From Acidimicrobiaceae bacterium (GTDB lineage: Bacteria; Actinomycetota; Acidimicrobiia; Acidimicrobiales; RAAP-2), in the NCBI GenBank assembly GCA_003133665.1, contig PKYK01000071.1, positions 1 through 44,090 of the forward strand: a DNA stretch of 44,090 nt, in the 5' to 3' direction. Below the pieces are notes generated by a model, which worked only from the letters and a program-made list of their open reading frames with translations, was not told the origin of the DNA and made no database searches. Position 1 is the stretch's first letter. The number at the start of each line of letters is the position of its first letter. Below, one piece after another: positions 17,113 through 24,344 of this stretch. Made by a program: the position numbers and the translations under genes.

Positions 17113-17721
17113 CTACTCCTGCTCCGTGTTCTCCGGCTGTTCCAGGAGCTCCGTGAGACGGCGAACGTTGCGTCGCGAGCGCCGACCAGGTGGCGCCGCG
17201 CGGCTCACGGCTGCAATTACGAATCGCTTTTGATGAGGATCTAGAGGAGTGGCCTTCGCCCTCTCGAGCAGAGTTGTCGGATTGAGATGGCCAGATTGAA
17301 ACAACGCCTGCGCCCACGCAAAGTCCTTGTCACGACCTGCGGCCAACTTGGCAACTGCAAGGTCGTGGATCTCGGGGTAGATCCCCGTCACGTCCCTTTG
17401 CCCACGAGACACCACTCGGTGGGCTCGTTGTTCCCAGCCAGGGGGCAAGACCAGCAGTGCGCGACCGATGCCCTCCGCGTAATAACCGAATGTCTCATGG
17501 AAGAGTGTACCTTCTCCAATCGCGCCATTGATCTGCGTGGCCTTGGCGTCGTCCGGGTCATCAAGCACGACCAGGTCAGCTTCGACTGAAAGCGTGGCGA
17601 GTTTCGGCAACCCTTCGGGGAACTGGGCAAGGGCCGCCTGTGAGCCAGCGACTAAAACCTCGTCCTCATTGACCACGTCACCTGCGGCGCGCACGACGTG
17701 GTCAAGATCTTCGGGTCTCAC
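17113..17721 (-). CDS. DUF6036-type nucleotidyltransferase
   Basis: The 202-aa protein has the minimal nucleotidyltransferase signature. VLVAGSQAAL carries GS at residues 26-27, and LSVEADLVVL carries E47 and D49 as the E-x-D metal site. Then come FGYYAEGIG, LPPGWEQRAHRV and IHDLAVAKLAAGRDKD, a pattern I know from DUF6036 proteins, relatives of AbiEii and MntA. These are usually paired with an HTH protein of the type found directly upstream, and the two genes overlap by four bases here. In related systems the nucleotidyltransferase acts on tRNA or on a HEPN toxin. Whether this one is toxin or antitoxin cannot be told from sequence. Confidence 0.82.
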   Translation of the reverse strand: MRPEDLDHVVRAAGDVVNEDEVLVAGSQAALAQFPEGLPKLATLSVEADLVVLDDPDDAKATQINGAIGEGTLFHETFGYYAEGIGRALLVLPPGWEQRAHRVVSRGQRDVTGIYPEIHDLAVAKLAAGRDKDFAWAQALFQSGHLNPTTLLERAKATPLDPHQKRFVIAAVSRAAPPGRRSRRNVRRLTELLEQPENTEQE

Positions 17722-18323
17722 AGGCGGTTCTCCACCAATTCACGGCCGCTGTGAATTGCGGTCGCTATTTGTTGGCGGACGTCGTCGAGTGATCGTCCGG
17801 CAGTTTCTGCAACTCTCGCGCCGTCGGTGCTCATGATTACTTCAAGCCGCTCTTCGTCAGTCAGTACTCCTGCGAAAGGCGACGCTTGTCGGAGATCTCG
17901 CGCCGCCTGATCGGTTGAAGTCATCACAGTGACCAGCCTGGCAACCGGGCCACTGATCAGGTCCTCCCACGCGTCCAAGTACGGCTCGCTATTTCCAGCG
18001 ATGTCCGCCGCGCGCAGCACTTTCAAGTTGCGCCGCGCAAGCTCGCGCACGCTCTCGGGATCGCATTCAATCTTGGTCGCAATAGCCCGGTGCATCTCAA
18101 GCGTGCGGATTTCAGGTCCCGAGAGGCGGGGGCGTAACTCGACGACGAGGTCGTAGCCACCAGCCAGAGCGATGCGCCCCAGGGTAGAGAAGCCTGGGTC
18201 GTGACGGCCCTTCGCGTAATCAATGAGAGCCGAGTGAGCCGTACCGGCGCGTCGGGCCAACTCTCGTCCAGAGAGTCCACTCATTCGCTGAAGACTGGTC
18301 AGGATTTCGTCGATAGTTTTCAT
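17718..18323 (-). CDS. HTH (Xre) regulator paired with DUF6036 nucleotidyltransferase
   Basis: The protein is 201 residues from the ATG at 18323. An Xre-type helix-turn-helix spans about residues 1-60 (LSGRELARRAGTAHSALIDY, then AKGRHDPGFSTLGRIALAGG). The rest is the conserved C-terminal region that goes with DUF6036 partners (MHRAIATKIECDPESVRELA, then ARRNLKVLRAADIAGN, then WEDLISGPV, then ASPFAGVLTDEER). The start codon sits inside a palindrome that also covers the -10 region, so the gene is almost certainly autorepressed. With TTATACT six bases before ATG, the mRNA is probably leaderless. Likely role: antitoxin and repressor of the operon. Confidence 0.85.
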   Translation of the reverse strand: MKTIDEILTSLQRMSGLSGRELARRAGTAHSALIDYAKGRHDPGFSTLGRIALAGGYDLVVELRPRLSGPEIRTLEMHRAIATKIECDPESVRELARRNLKVLRAADIAGNSEPYLDAWEDLISGPVARLVTVMTSTDQAARDLRQASPFAGVLTDEERLEVIMSTDGARVAETAGRSLDDVRQQIATAIHSGRELVENRL

Positions 18324-18348
18324 AGTGGTAGTATAACACATACCACTA
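18323..18348 (-). promoter_or_regulatory. Palindromic operator and leaderless promoter of the HTH/nucleotidyltransferase operon
   Basis: TAGTGGTA (18323-18330) and TACCACTA (18341-18348) form a perfect 8-bp inverted repeat with a 10-base spacer. On the minus strand the spacer supplies the -10-like TTATACT, about six bases before the ATG. The near half-site overlaps the start codon. An Xre dimer bound here would block polymerase directly. Confidence 0.75.
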
Positions 18349-18491
18349 AGGGTGCTGGGTTCGAGCGTCCACGCACTCAGCTTGGCGTGAGAAAATTGCC
18401 CATGGACTGGCAGAATCTCAGGATTTACTCGGGATCGATGGACTTTCCCACCATTCATCTCATCTTGCTGCCGAACTCAGAGATGATTCAG

Positions 18492-19673
18492 TCACGTGGC
18501 GGCGGACGGCAGGACCGCAGCGAGATCTTGAAGCACGGTTTCAAGAACTTTCATCTCGATCACGAGTTCCCCGAGAGTGATGTTCGCGGCGAGCTGAAAG
18601 CGAGCGCCAAACATGCAATCATTGGACTTGGCAGCTTGCGCCTCGCCGAAGCCGATCCCTAGATACGGCGGTCCTCCTGCTGCGACCATACGCAGGTAGC
18701 CCGCCTTGTCGTGAGGCGCGCGCGGCTTTGGCTTCTCGGTGACCCAGTCGGTGCGCGCGGCCGCCATCGTCGGCCACAAAGCGAGCAGGTAGTACCAATC
18801 GAAGCCCGCCGACGTACTGACGCCGGTCTGAACCAGACACACCTTCACAGAGGGGCCTCTTACGTCTGGCGCCGGATCCGGCGCGGTACCGGGCCAATAA
18901 CGGCTGTCCAAACGCTCCTCAAACTCGATCGCTACGACGTAACCGCTGCGGGCGGCGGGAGCGGTCATCTTCACAACTGGGCTGACCCCGGCGCCCGACT
19001 GAACGACCATGAGTTCCACTCCTGCGGGCGGGTTCAGTTGGTTGTAGACCCAGGAACAGCGCGCGCGTACGGCCAATGGGAAGTTCTCACCGGCGGCAAA
19101 CTCGTTCCAAACGGTCTTCGCGTCGACGCGGGGCAACGAAGACTCGAGGTGGTCGCGCCACGCGATCGCCGTCTCGGCGACCCACGGGACTGAGCTGGAG
19201 GCGAAGGTTTCTAGCACGCTCTCCCATGTGGTGGGGCGCCAGTCGTCGGTGGCGGTGACCGGTAGTCGATGCGGGAAGACCAGGGTGTACCGCTGGGCGC
19301 CGGGAAGCGCGTGTCGGTATCGCTCGAGCTGATTGCGGCCTAGAACGCCAATTACCTTCACTTCGATGACCGCGACCAGGTTGTCACCCGAGCGAACGAC
19401 GATGTCGATTCGATCCTTCCCCTCACCTGGAGCCTCTCTGGTGACCGCTATCTCGGTCCCGGCCCAATCAAAAGCAACCGCAGCGGCACTCGGGTCGCGC
19501 TCGATGAGCACCGCCAACAGGTCCGACCAGCGATTCTCATTGTCGAATGACAACAAGTGACGCTTCCGTGTGATTCCGGGGAGATAAACCCCAGCGCGGT
19601 CAGGGCTTGCGACATGGCCTCTCAACTTCGGTGAAGGTCTAAGACCCAGTTCGACGGCTCTTCGTCCAGCCAA
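18492..19673 (-). CDS. PD-(D/E)XK nuclease family protein
   Basis: The 393-aa protein has RHLLSFDNENRWSDLLAVLI near the N-terminus, then GKDRIDIVV with D90 and AVIEVKVIG with E104 and K106: a full D...ExK catalytic set, as in the PDDEXK_4 type (PF14281-like) proteins. The C-terminal 200 residues are a beta-rich domain (YVVAIEFEERLDSRYW, VKVCLVQTG, FDWYYLLALW) that may bind nucleic acid or a ligand. The start is unsure: TTG at 19673 has no ribosome site, while a second TTG lies at HLLS about 40 codons in. Bases 19565-19589, coding for VYLPGITRK, recur inverted at 19967-19991, so the 5' end may have been remodelled. Confidence 0.7.
   Translation of the reverse strand: MAGRRAVELGLRPSPKLRGHVASPDRAGVYLPGITRKRHLLSFDNENRWSDLLAVLIERDPSAAAVAFDWAGTEIAVTREAPGEGKDRIDIVVRSGDNLVAVIEVKVIGVLGRNQLERYRHALPGAQRYTLVFPHRLPVTATDDWRPTTWESVLETFASSSVPWVAETAIAWRDHLESSLPRVDAKTVWNEFAAGENFPLAVRARCSWVYNQLNPPAGVELMVVQSGAGVSPVVKMTAPAARSGYVVAIEFEERLDSRYWPGTAPDPAPDVRGPSVKVCLVQTGVSTSAGFDWYYLLALWPTMAAARTDWVTEKPKPRAPHDKAGYLRMVAAGGPPYLGIGFGEAQAAKSNDCMFGARFQLAANITLGELVIEMKVLETVLQDLAAVLPSAAT
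19565..19589. repeat. 25-bp inverted repeat, left copy
   Basis: This is a perfect inverted copy of 19967-19991. Here it lies inside the 5' end of the PD-(D/E)XK gene and codes for VYLPGITRK on the minus strand. The other copy codes for VYLPGITRR on the plus strand just before a stop. The pair brackets the small two-helix membrane protein gene. Confidence 0.85.
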
Positions 19674-19899
19674 TGAAGAACGTCACGAGACCGACCAGTC
19701 CAAACGACACTGAACAGCGAAACTCGGTATCGCGCGTGGTCAGGGCGATGCTGTGGGACACGGCCAAGAGCTCCACGACGATTGCGCTCACGATACCGAC
19801 CGTCACGAAGGCGACGCCTTCCATCTTGAGCGCCCGGCCTGACCACCTTGGGGCCCTCCGAGATGAGCGCAATCCGTCAGATGCTGGCCTGTTCGTCAC
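19639..19899 (-). CDS. Small two-helix membrane protein
   Basis: The 86-aa frame encodes two good hydrophobic segments: GVAFVTVGIVSAIVVELLAV and, after a short loop with TTRDTEF, CSVSFGLVGLVTFFIGW. The chain ends in a basic tail (TKSRRTGS). The start is GTG at 19899 with AGGA seven bases upstream. It overlaps the putative start of the PD-(D/E)XK gene by 35 bases, which suggests one of the two starts is misplaced or that they are coupled. Such small membrane proteins are frequent effectors or anchors beside defence nucleases, but I do not recognise this one. Confidence 0.5.
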   Translation of the reverse strand: MTNRPASDGLRSSRRAPRWSGRALKMEGVAFVTVGIVSAIVVELLAVSHSIALTTRDTEFRCSVSFGLVGLVTFFIGWTKSRRTGS

Positions 19900-20256
19900 C
19901 CTCCATTCCTACCAGTGCCTTTGCCGGTTGGGCTTTAGTCCCTTGGCAAGCGCAGTTTGGAGCCGTGTTTATCTCCCCGGAATCACACGGAGGAAGTGAC
20001 GAATGAAGTTGGCCATCATTTCGACCGTACTAGCCCATCCCGTCTACTGGGCACGAAACGGATCAACGCTGAGTGATTCACCAGCGTCGCTCTCCGGTAT
20101 GGGCAAACAAGAACTGGTTGTCTTAATTGCAGCCTTGGTCGTGTTCGGACTTGATGTTGGACAACGCGATATCGAAGGCACCTCCACCTACGCAGTTCGT
20201 GCACCTCACGACTTGCCATGACGCCTGCATTCGGATGGTCAAGGCGAAGGTAGCGC
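19900..20256. other. Intergenic stretch with right copy of the 25-bp inverted repeat
   Basis: I see no supported gene in these 357 bases. The region includes the 25-bp inverted repeat copy and the likely upstream signals of the small membrane protein. Open frames across it have no ribosome sites and no recognisable protein. Confidence 0.5.
19967..19991. repeat. 25-bp inverted repeat, right copy
   Basis: Reverse complement of 19565-19589 over all 25 bases; similarity fades quickly outside the unit. Confidence 0.85.
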
Positions 20257-20466
20257 TTAGAGGTACGTGCCCTCAACGAACGCACAAGCCGCCTCCAGTA
20301 CTCGGTCGTGGTGACCGGCCACCAGCAAGTCAGCTGGCAGAGCTCCGTCGAGCAAGGTGTTGGAAGTTTGGAGCCACTGACGGACGCCCTCGTCGGTGAG
20401 ACTGTCGCGCAGCACACGCACGATGTCAGTTGACTCCATTGACGGATCGTAGATTAGGACCCCCAT
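20257..20466 (-). CDS. MbcA/Xre toxin-binding-domain fragment (small antitoxin-like protein)
   Basis: The protein is 69 residues from ATG at 20466, or 60 from ATG at 20439; neither has a strong ribosome site. RVLRDSLTDEGVRQWLQTSN, then TLLDGALPADLLVAG, then HHDRVLEAACAFVEGTYL follows the C-terminal toxin-binding (MbcA/ParS/Xre, formerly DUF2384) domain pattern, with the usual W-L-x-T-x-N-x-L-L-D-G core. Those antitoxins normally precede a RES-domain toxin. No RES gene is adjacent and the DNA-binding N-terminal half is short or missing, so this may be a broken or orphan antitoxin. Confidence 0.55.
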   Translation of the reverse strand: MGVLIYDPSMESTDIVRVLRDSLTDEGVRQWLQTSNTLLDGALPADLLVAGHHDRVLEAACAFVEGTYL

Positions 20467-20673
20467 GCGGCGGCGCGAACATGTACGGTGACGGCACGGT
20501 CGAACACCTCCGGCACGATCGATGGGCTCCACCGCCCCCGATCGAGTACTCAGCCCCATTTTCCTGACCACATCTACCCGCCCGGTTTGCTGGTTGAGAA
20601 GTACTGCATACTGTCCTCAGGACACACTCGTGTGAGTGGAACATTCCGTCAATGTCGACCGCCCTGATTTCCT

Positions 20674-21180
20674 TCAATCGAATTCCGTCGACCAGCGGCC
20701 ACGCGATTCTCGCAACTTGAAGGGGACTTGCTTGATGGTTGGCTCACCAGAACCTCGATGATCGATTTCGGTCGCCACCGCCCGTGGACTCTTCGCGAAC
20801 AGCATCCGACGAGGAGTTGCATCTCGGTCAGCGCCCGCATCGACGTAGACCCACGGACCTTCGAAACCGATCCTCTCGAAGTCACGCAGTCTCTCGCAAA
20901 ACTGCCGGCGGGGCAGATGACCTTCTTCCTCAGCCAACAGAAACCTCTGTGAAATGTCGCCCGCACTTGGAGATTCACCCACCGCAACGTTCACTAACCG
21001 CCCTGCCTTCACCTCACGTCGGAGCCCTTCAAGGAGTTCTGCACGTGCCTCTCCTTCGACAAAGAAGATCCACTGACCACGAGTTCGACCGTAATTCTTC
21101 TTGACAGCCGGATTGTCAAGGAGAAGAAGTATCGGGATATCTTGATCGTCGACGTTGAAGCGTTGTTCACGAATCGCCAT
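20674..21180 (-). CDS. Hypothetical protein, second gene of a coupled pair
   Basis: The 168-aa protein has mixed alpha/beta character (QDIPILLLLDNPAVKKNYGR, then QWIFFVEGEARAELLEGLRR, then PWVYVDAGADRDATPRRMLF) and no motif I can name. RGQWIFFVEGEAR with a later WVYVDAGAD could be two strands of a nucleic-acid-binding or nuclease-like fold, but no catalytic set is evident. Its ATG overlaps the TGA of the upstream gene by one base, so the two are made together. The pair has the size and coupling of a toxin-antitoxin or two-gene defence unit. The end at 20674 is followed by AT-rich sequence without a clear terminator. Confidence 0.6.
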   Translation of the reverse strand: MAIREQRFNVDDQDIPILLLLDNPAVKKNYGRTRGQWIFFVEGEARAELLEGLRREVKAGRLVNVAVGESPSAGDISQRFLLAEEEGHLPRRQFCERLRDFERIGFEGPWVYVDAGADRDATPRRMLFAKSPRAVATEIDHRGSGEPTIKQVPFKLRESRGRWSTEFD

Positions 21181-21590
21181 CAGAACACCACCTCGTCATC
21201 ATTCGTCATCCAGTCAGCCGCGAGACGTAAAACATCGGCTAGTTTCGCAGCGTCTTCCACGGATAGCCAGCCAATGTGATCACCGACGTCGATTCGCGAG
21301 AGTCTCGTGAGGCGCCACCCGAAAATGAAGCTTCGGCCGTGCAGCCACCACTCTTGGTTATCGCTTAGTTCCACTCGGCGCTCACCCTTCCTGGTGATGC
21401 CCCGCGACGTCAGACCAGCGACCGTCAGGCAACCGTACGGTGGGACTTCAACGATCACACACGGACGAAACTTGCCCGAAGCGCGTCGATTCTCAATTCC
21501 GTTCACGATGTTGGCCATGATGACTTCGCCTGTTCGAAGCTTCGCTTCTCTGGATAGATTCCTTGCTTTGCTGTGCAAATCGTTTGGCAT
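21180..21590 (-). CDS. Possible PemK/MazF-like protein, first gene of a coupled pair
   Basis: The 136-aa protein starts at ATG 21590 behind AGAGGA; a longer frame to 21656 lacks a ribosome site. After a basic N-terminal helix it reads TGEVIMANIVNGIENRRASG, KFRPCVIVEV, then LTVAGLTSRGITRKGE. The G-E-V start, the R-P-x-V-I-V strand and the following V-A-G-L-T-S strand resemble the SH3-like barrel of PemK/MazF-type proteins. The match is loose and key MazF catalytic residues are not certain. It then continues with IFGWRLTRLSRIDVGDHIGW and a C-terminal helix. The coupled downstream gene could be its partner. Function is open. Confidence 0.5.
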   Translation of the reverse strand: MPNDLHSKARNLSREAKLRTGEVIMANIVNGIENRRASGKFRPCVIVEVPPYGCLTVAGLTSRGITRKGERRVELSDNQEWWLHGRSFIFGWRLTRLSRIDVGDHIGWLSVEDAAKLADVLRLAADWMTNDDEVVF

Positions 21591-22220
21591 TTGTTCCTCT
21601 CTTAAGGGGCAAGGTGCCCCCAGGAACAGTCCCTCATCTGGGCGAGATCCAGTCAACTGGAACAGTTATTTGATCAGGTATTTTGACTGCCACTACTGAG
21701 TTCACTACACCGAGCGGTAGCGAACTACTAGATCTGTCATCGCTACGGGACTATTGGCACAACGTAGTGACGTGTCAGCACAGTCGCTCGTAGCACGGAA
21801 GAAGAATGCCACTGAAAGAAAAGGTGCCGAAATCCCTGATTAAGACGCGGGGCAGATTGCGGCGCAAATCAGACCCCGAGCAGACCCTCCGCCCATCTTG
21901 CAGTCTCATGCGGGCCAAGCCCTACCCACCCTCTGCCGAAAGCCGATTCCCGAATACACGACCCGTCTACTTGGCGCGAACTGCGTTGCGCGTTCGTGTG
22001 GTTGGTCCATCAAGATTCGGCGTTTGGTGGAGATTTTGGTTGATTCCGATCCGAAACGGCTCCAAGTGGCCGATTTAGTCGTATCTACGGGTCTTATTCA
22101 TAGCCCGTCTGCGTGTGGAATGACTCTCTGATCATTCCTTGGAGCCGAGTGCATGGCAGAATCGGGTAGGCACCGTTTCGTGCATGAAACCCTATCCCCG
22201 ATGCCTCGACGAGGAGCGCT
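21591..22220. other. Intergenic region with left copy of a 63-bp inverted repeat
   Basis: These 630 bases contain the 63-bp repeat copy at 22016-22078. An open frame at 21806-22078 (90 codons, plus) has a purine-rich stretch before its ATG, but its protein is basic and featureless, and it ends exactly at the repeat's own stop codon. I do not support it as a gene. Just before the RhuM-Fic gene is a GAGGAG ribosome site. Confidence 0.5.
22016..22078. repeat. 63-bp inverted repeat, left copy
   Basis: The first 30 bases (22016-22045) are an exact inverted copy of 23321-23350, and the remaining 33 match at about 24 positions, ending in GATTTAG. The two copies bracket a unit of 1.3 kb that contains the RhuM-Fic gene. 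Both encode FGVWWRFWLI on the outer-to-inner strand and both end in an in-frame stop. Confidence 0.85.
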
Positions 22221-23177
22221 GTGCCTGAGAAGTTTCCCGACGACATTGGTCAAGAGATCGTTATCTACGCAGGCCCCGGAGTTGAGCTGTCGCTGCCACT
22301 GGACCGGGAGCACGAGACGATCTGGGCCACGCAGGCCCAGATCGCAGAGCTCTTTGGGGTCGACCGGTCGAGGGTTACCAGGCACGTCAACAACGTTTTT
22401 CGGGACGAAGAGGTGGGCCAGGAAAGCAATGTGCGGAAAGCGCACATTGCTTCCTCCGACCGGCCCGTGAACTACTACAGCCTCGACGTCATACTCGCTG
22501 TTGGCTACCGCGCGAGCTCTGGACGGGCAATCCAGTTTCGCCGCTGGGCGAGTGGCGTGCTCAAGGACTACATCGTTACGGGTGTGGCCATAAACAGCAA
22601 GCGCCTCGACGAACTTGGATCGATCGTACGCCTACTGTCGCGTACGGACAACGAACTCGTCTCCGGGGTAGCTGACGTGCTGGCCGGCTACATCCCAGGG
22701 CTACAGCTGCTTCGCGAGTACGACGAAGGTCACATTGCCGTCCCCGCTGGTGCAATACCAGGATGGGAACTCACCATTGATGAGGCTCGGGCCGTCATCC
22801 ATCGCGTCGGTGATGAGTTCCCTCAAGACAAGCTGTTCGGTCGTGACCCCCAGGGCAAGCTCGACGGCACCATCGGTGCCATCTACCAGGGATTTGGCGG
22901 CCAGGACATCTACCCGACCGTCGAAGATAAGGCGGCCAACCTGCTTTACCTCGTCGTCAAGGACCACGCCTTGGCGGATGGGAACAAGCGCAGCGCTGCT
23001 GCCCTCTTCGTCACCTTCCTCGACAGAAACGGCATCCTCCACAATGACGAGGGTCAACCCCGGATCTCCAACAACGCCTTGGCCGCCATCACGCTCATGG
23101 TGGCAATGAGCGACCCGAGCGAGAAGGACCTCATGGTGGCGCTGATCACCCGAATGCTCTCAGGGACCGACCTCTAA
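22221..23177 (+). CDS. RhuM-family protein with Fic/Doc domain
   Basis: The 318-aa protein has the RhuM layout. An N-terminal helix-turn-helix-like region (ETIWATQAQIAELFGVDRSR, then VTRHVNNVFRDEE, then NYYSLDVILAVGYR) is followed by a linker and a C-terminal Fic/Doc fold with HALADGNKRSAAALF, giving H249, N255, K256 and R257 of the H-x-F-x-x-(G/A)-N-K-R motif. Fic and Doc enzymes transfer AMP or phosphate to protein targets. No separate inhibitory helix gene is seen. The start is GTG at 22221 with GAGGAG four bases upstream. The gene is enclosed by a 63-bp inverted repeat, which suggests it moved as a cassette. RhuM-Fic proteins often sit in defence islands beside restriction genes; their role is unproven. 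Confidence 0.88.
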   Translation: MPEKFPDDIGQEIVIYAGPGVELSLPLDREHETIWATQAQIAELFGVDRSRVTRHVNNVFRDEEVGQESNVRKAHIASSDRPVNYYSLDVILAVGYRASSGRAIQFRRWASGVLKDYIVTGVAINSKRLDELGSIVRLLSRTDNELVSGVADVLAGYIPGLQLLREYDEGHIAVPAGAIPGWELTIDEARAVIHRVGDEFPQDKLFGRDPQGKLDGTIGAIYQGFGGQDIYPTVEDKAANLLYLVVKDHALADGNKRSAAALFVTFLDRNGILHNDEGQPRISNNALAAITLMVAMSDPSEKDLMVALITRMLSGTDL

Positions 23178-23287
23178 CAGCAATCCCCAGACCGTTTCAC
23201 TCCCGCATGGTCAGGTGGAGATTTTACCTTTCTACCTCTCAAGGTTCCGCCAGTGCATGGGTTCAGGAATCTGCCCCGCGGATAACG

Positions 23288-23350
23288 CTAAATCGCCCGC
23301 GAAGAGCCGTTTTCGACCGAAATCAACCAAAATCTCCACCAAACGCCGAA
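23288..23350. repeat. 63-bp inverted repeat, right copy
   Basis: Inverted partner of 22016-22078. It forms the last 21 codons of the minus-strand gene 23288-23770, including its stop, so that protein's C-terminus comes from the repeat. Confidence 0.85.
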
Positions 23351-23770
23351 CCCTGGTCCATCTACTTGACATACAAGAACTGGGTGCACAAGTGCGCACG
23401 AGTTCACCCCGCTGGCTGCGAACACAGCCACGATGGCAAAGTGTTGCTGTTTTCGATAGGCGTTTACAACGCCACCACAGTCTCTAGCCCTGCTCACGAG
23501 GGTGGTCGTCTGAGCCGAGTTGTCCATGGTCCAGTACCTCATGCCATCTTCATGCAGGTAGATGTAATTTCGTGACTGGAACATGGCCGGCTCACCCTGC
23601 TCTTTAATCAGACTCGCGGCACGCACGAAATCCTGTTCCCCGCCCGGTAACCAGTCCCGGACCCTGTACTCGTGCGACGGGTCAGCCTTGCCCTCTCGCC
23701 ACCGTCGACTACTGACAAAAGTGCGAAACCACCTAATGCCCTGGACGACGACGTCGCCCCGATCAGCCAT
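23288..23770 (-). CDS. Hypothetical protein whose 3' end is made by an inverted repeat
   Basis: The 160-aa protein begins MADRGDVVVQGIRWFRTFVS and has a conserved-looking middle: YRVRDWLPGGEQDFVRAASL, then MFQSRNYIYLHEDGMRYWTM, then DNSAQTTTLVSRA. The last 21 residues are coded by the 63-bp repeat and read FGVWWRFWLI at the core; the segment before it (YRKQQHFAIVAVFAASGVNS) looks out of keeping with the rest. I suspect the native C-terminus was replaced when the repeat-bounded cassette arrived. Its start overlaps the end of the upstream gene by eight bases, so the two are an operon. No family recognised. Confidence 0.55.
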   Translation of the reverse strand: MADRGDVVVQGIRWFRTFVSSRRWREGKADPSHEYRVRDWLPGGEQDFVRAASLIKEQGEPAMFQSRNYIYLHEDGMRYWTMDNSAQTTTLVSRARDCGGVVNAYRKQQHFAIVAVFAASGVNSCALVHPVLVCQVDGPGFGVWWRFWLISVENGSSRAI

Positions 23771-24149
23771 CTATCGTCACCGCAGCGATGGCGTCGCTGA
23801 TGTTCGACGCCCAGTCGTGGGCCGCGCCTGAAGACGTGAGCACGAGTCTCGCTGGCACGCGGCGGAGCGCCTCGACGTCGACGCCAGGGAAGAACTCCTG
23901 GATGGGGTCGACCCCGAAGATGCCCGACACCCCATTGGCACGTGGGGCGATGTAGGCGAGGTACGTGTTCTTCGCAGCCGACGGCGCGATCATGATCCCC
24001 CTCTTGTACGGCCGAACGATGACCCGGTCATTTGATGAGAACGCGGCGATGACCTTCTCCATCGCCTCACGTTGACCCATCGAATCGGCGTGCGCGAGCA
24101 CTACCGCCATCCGCTCGTCGCAAGAGGCGCTTGAAGAGCCAGGCTCCAC
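23763..24149 (-). CDS. Hypothetical protein upstream of the repeat-truncated gene
   Basis: The protein has 128 residues from GTG 24149; ATG at 24110 is an alternative and neither has a clear ribosome site. The sequence MAVVLAHADSMGQREAMEKV, then IAAFSSNDRVIVRPYKRGIM, then IAPSAAKNTYLAYIAP, then VDPIQEFFPGV suggests a compact alpha/beta domain with no motif I know. The C-terminal AHDWASNISDAIAAV is a plausible terminal helix. It overlaps the next gene by eight bases and is co-directional, so the pair probably acts together. The 195 bases upstream contain no gene and no obvious promoter. Confidence 0.5.
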   Translation of the reverse strand: MEPGSSSASCDERMAVVLAHADSMGQREAMEKVIAAFSSNDRVIVRPYKRGIMIAPSAAKNTYLAYIAPRANGVSGIFGVDPIQEFFPGVDVEALRRVPARLVLTSSGAAHDWASNISDAIAAVTIDG

Positions 24150-24344
24150 CTTGGTGGTTTCGTCAGTCTCTTCCGTGGCGCGACTCAGAATTACTCCCTC
24201 GCCCGATGGACACGCAAGCGCTGAAAAGCTACAGATCCTGATGGGGAACTAGAAAGTCTCCATACAGCGAACCATGCGCTTCAGATCCTCATTCGTGCCC
24301 AGGCCTGCGAGGACAATCCGAATGTCGCGACCTTCACCTGATCG

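Noticed and set aside
18355..18385. GGGTTCGA-containing segment as a possible tRNA T-arm
   Set aside because: The flanking bases do not form a T-stem and no anticodon arm lies upstream; a chance match.
21806..22078. Plus-strand 90-codon gene ending in the 63-bp repeat
   Set aside because: Its last 21 codons are the repeat itself and the rest is basic and featureless; the start has only a weak ribosome site.
19565..23350. Insertion sequence flanked by the inverted repeats
   Set aside because: Neither repeat pair encloses a transposase, and no DDE or HUH motif is visible between them.
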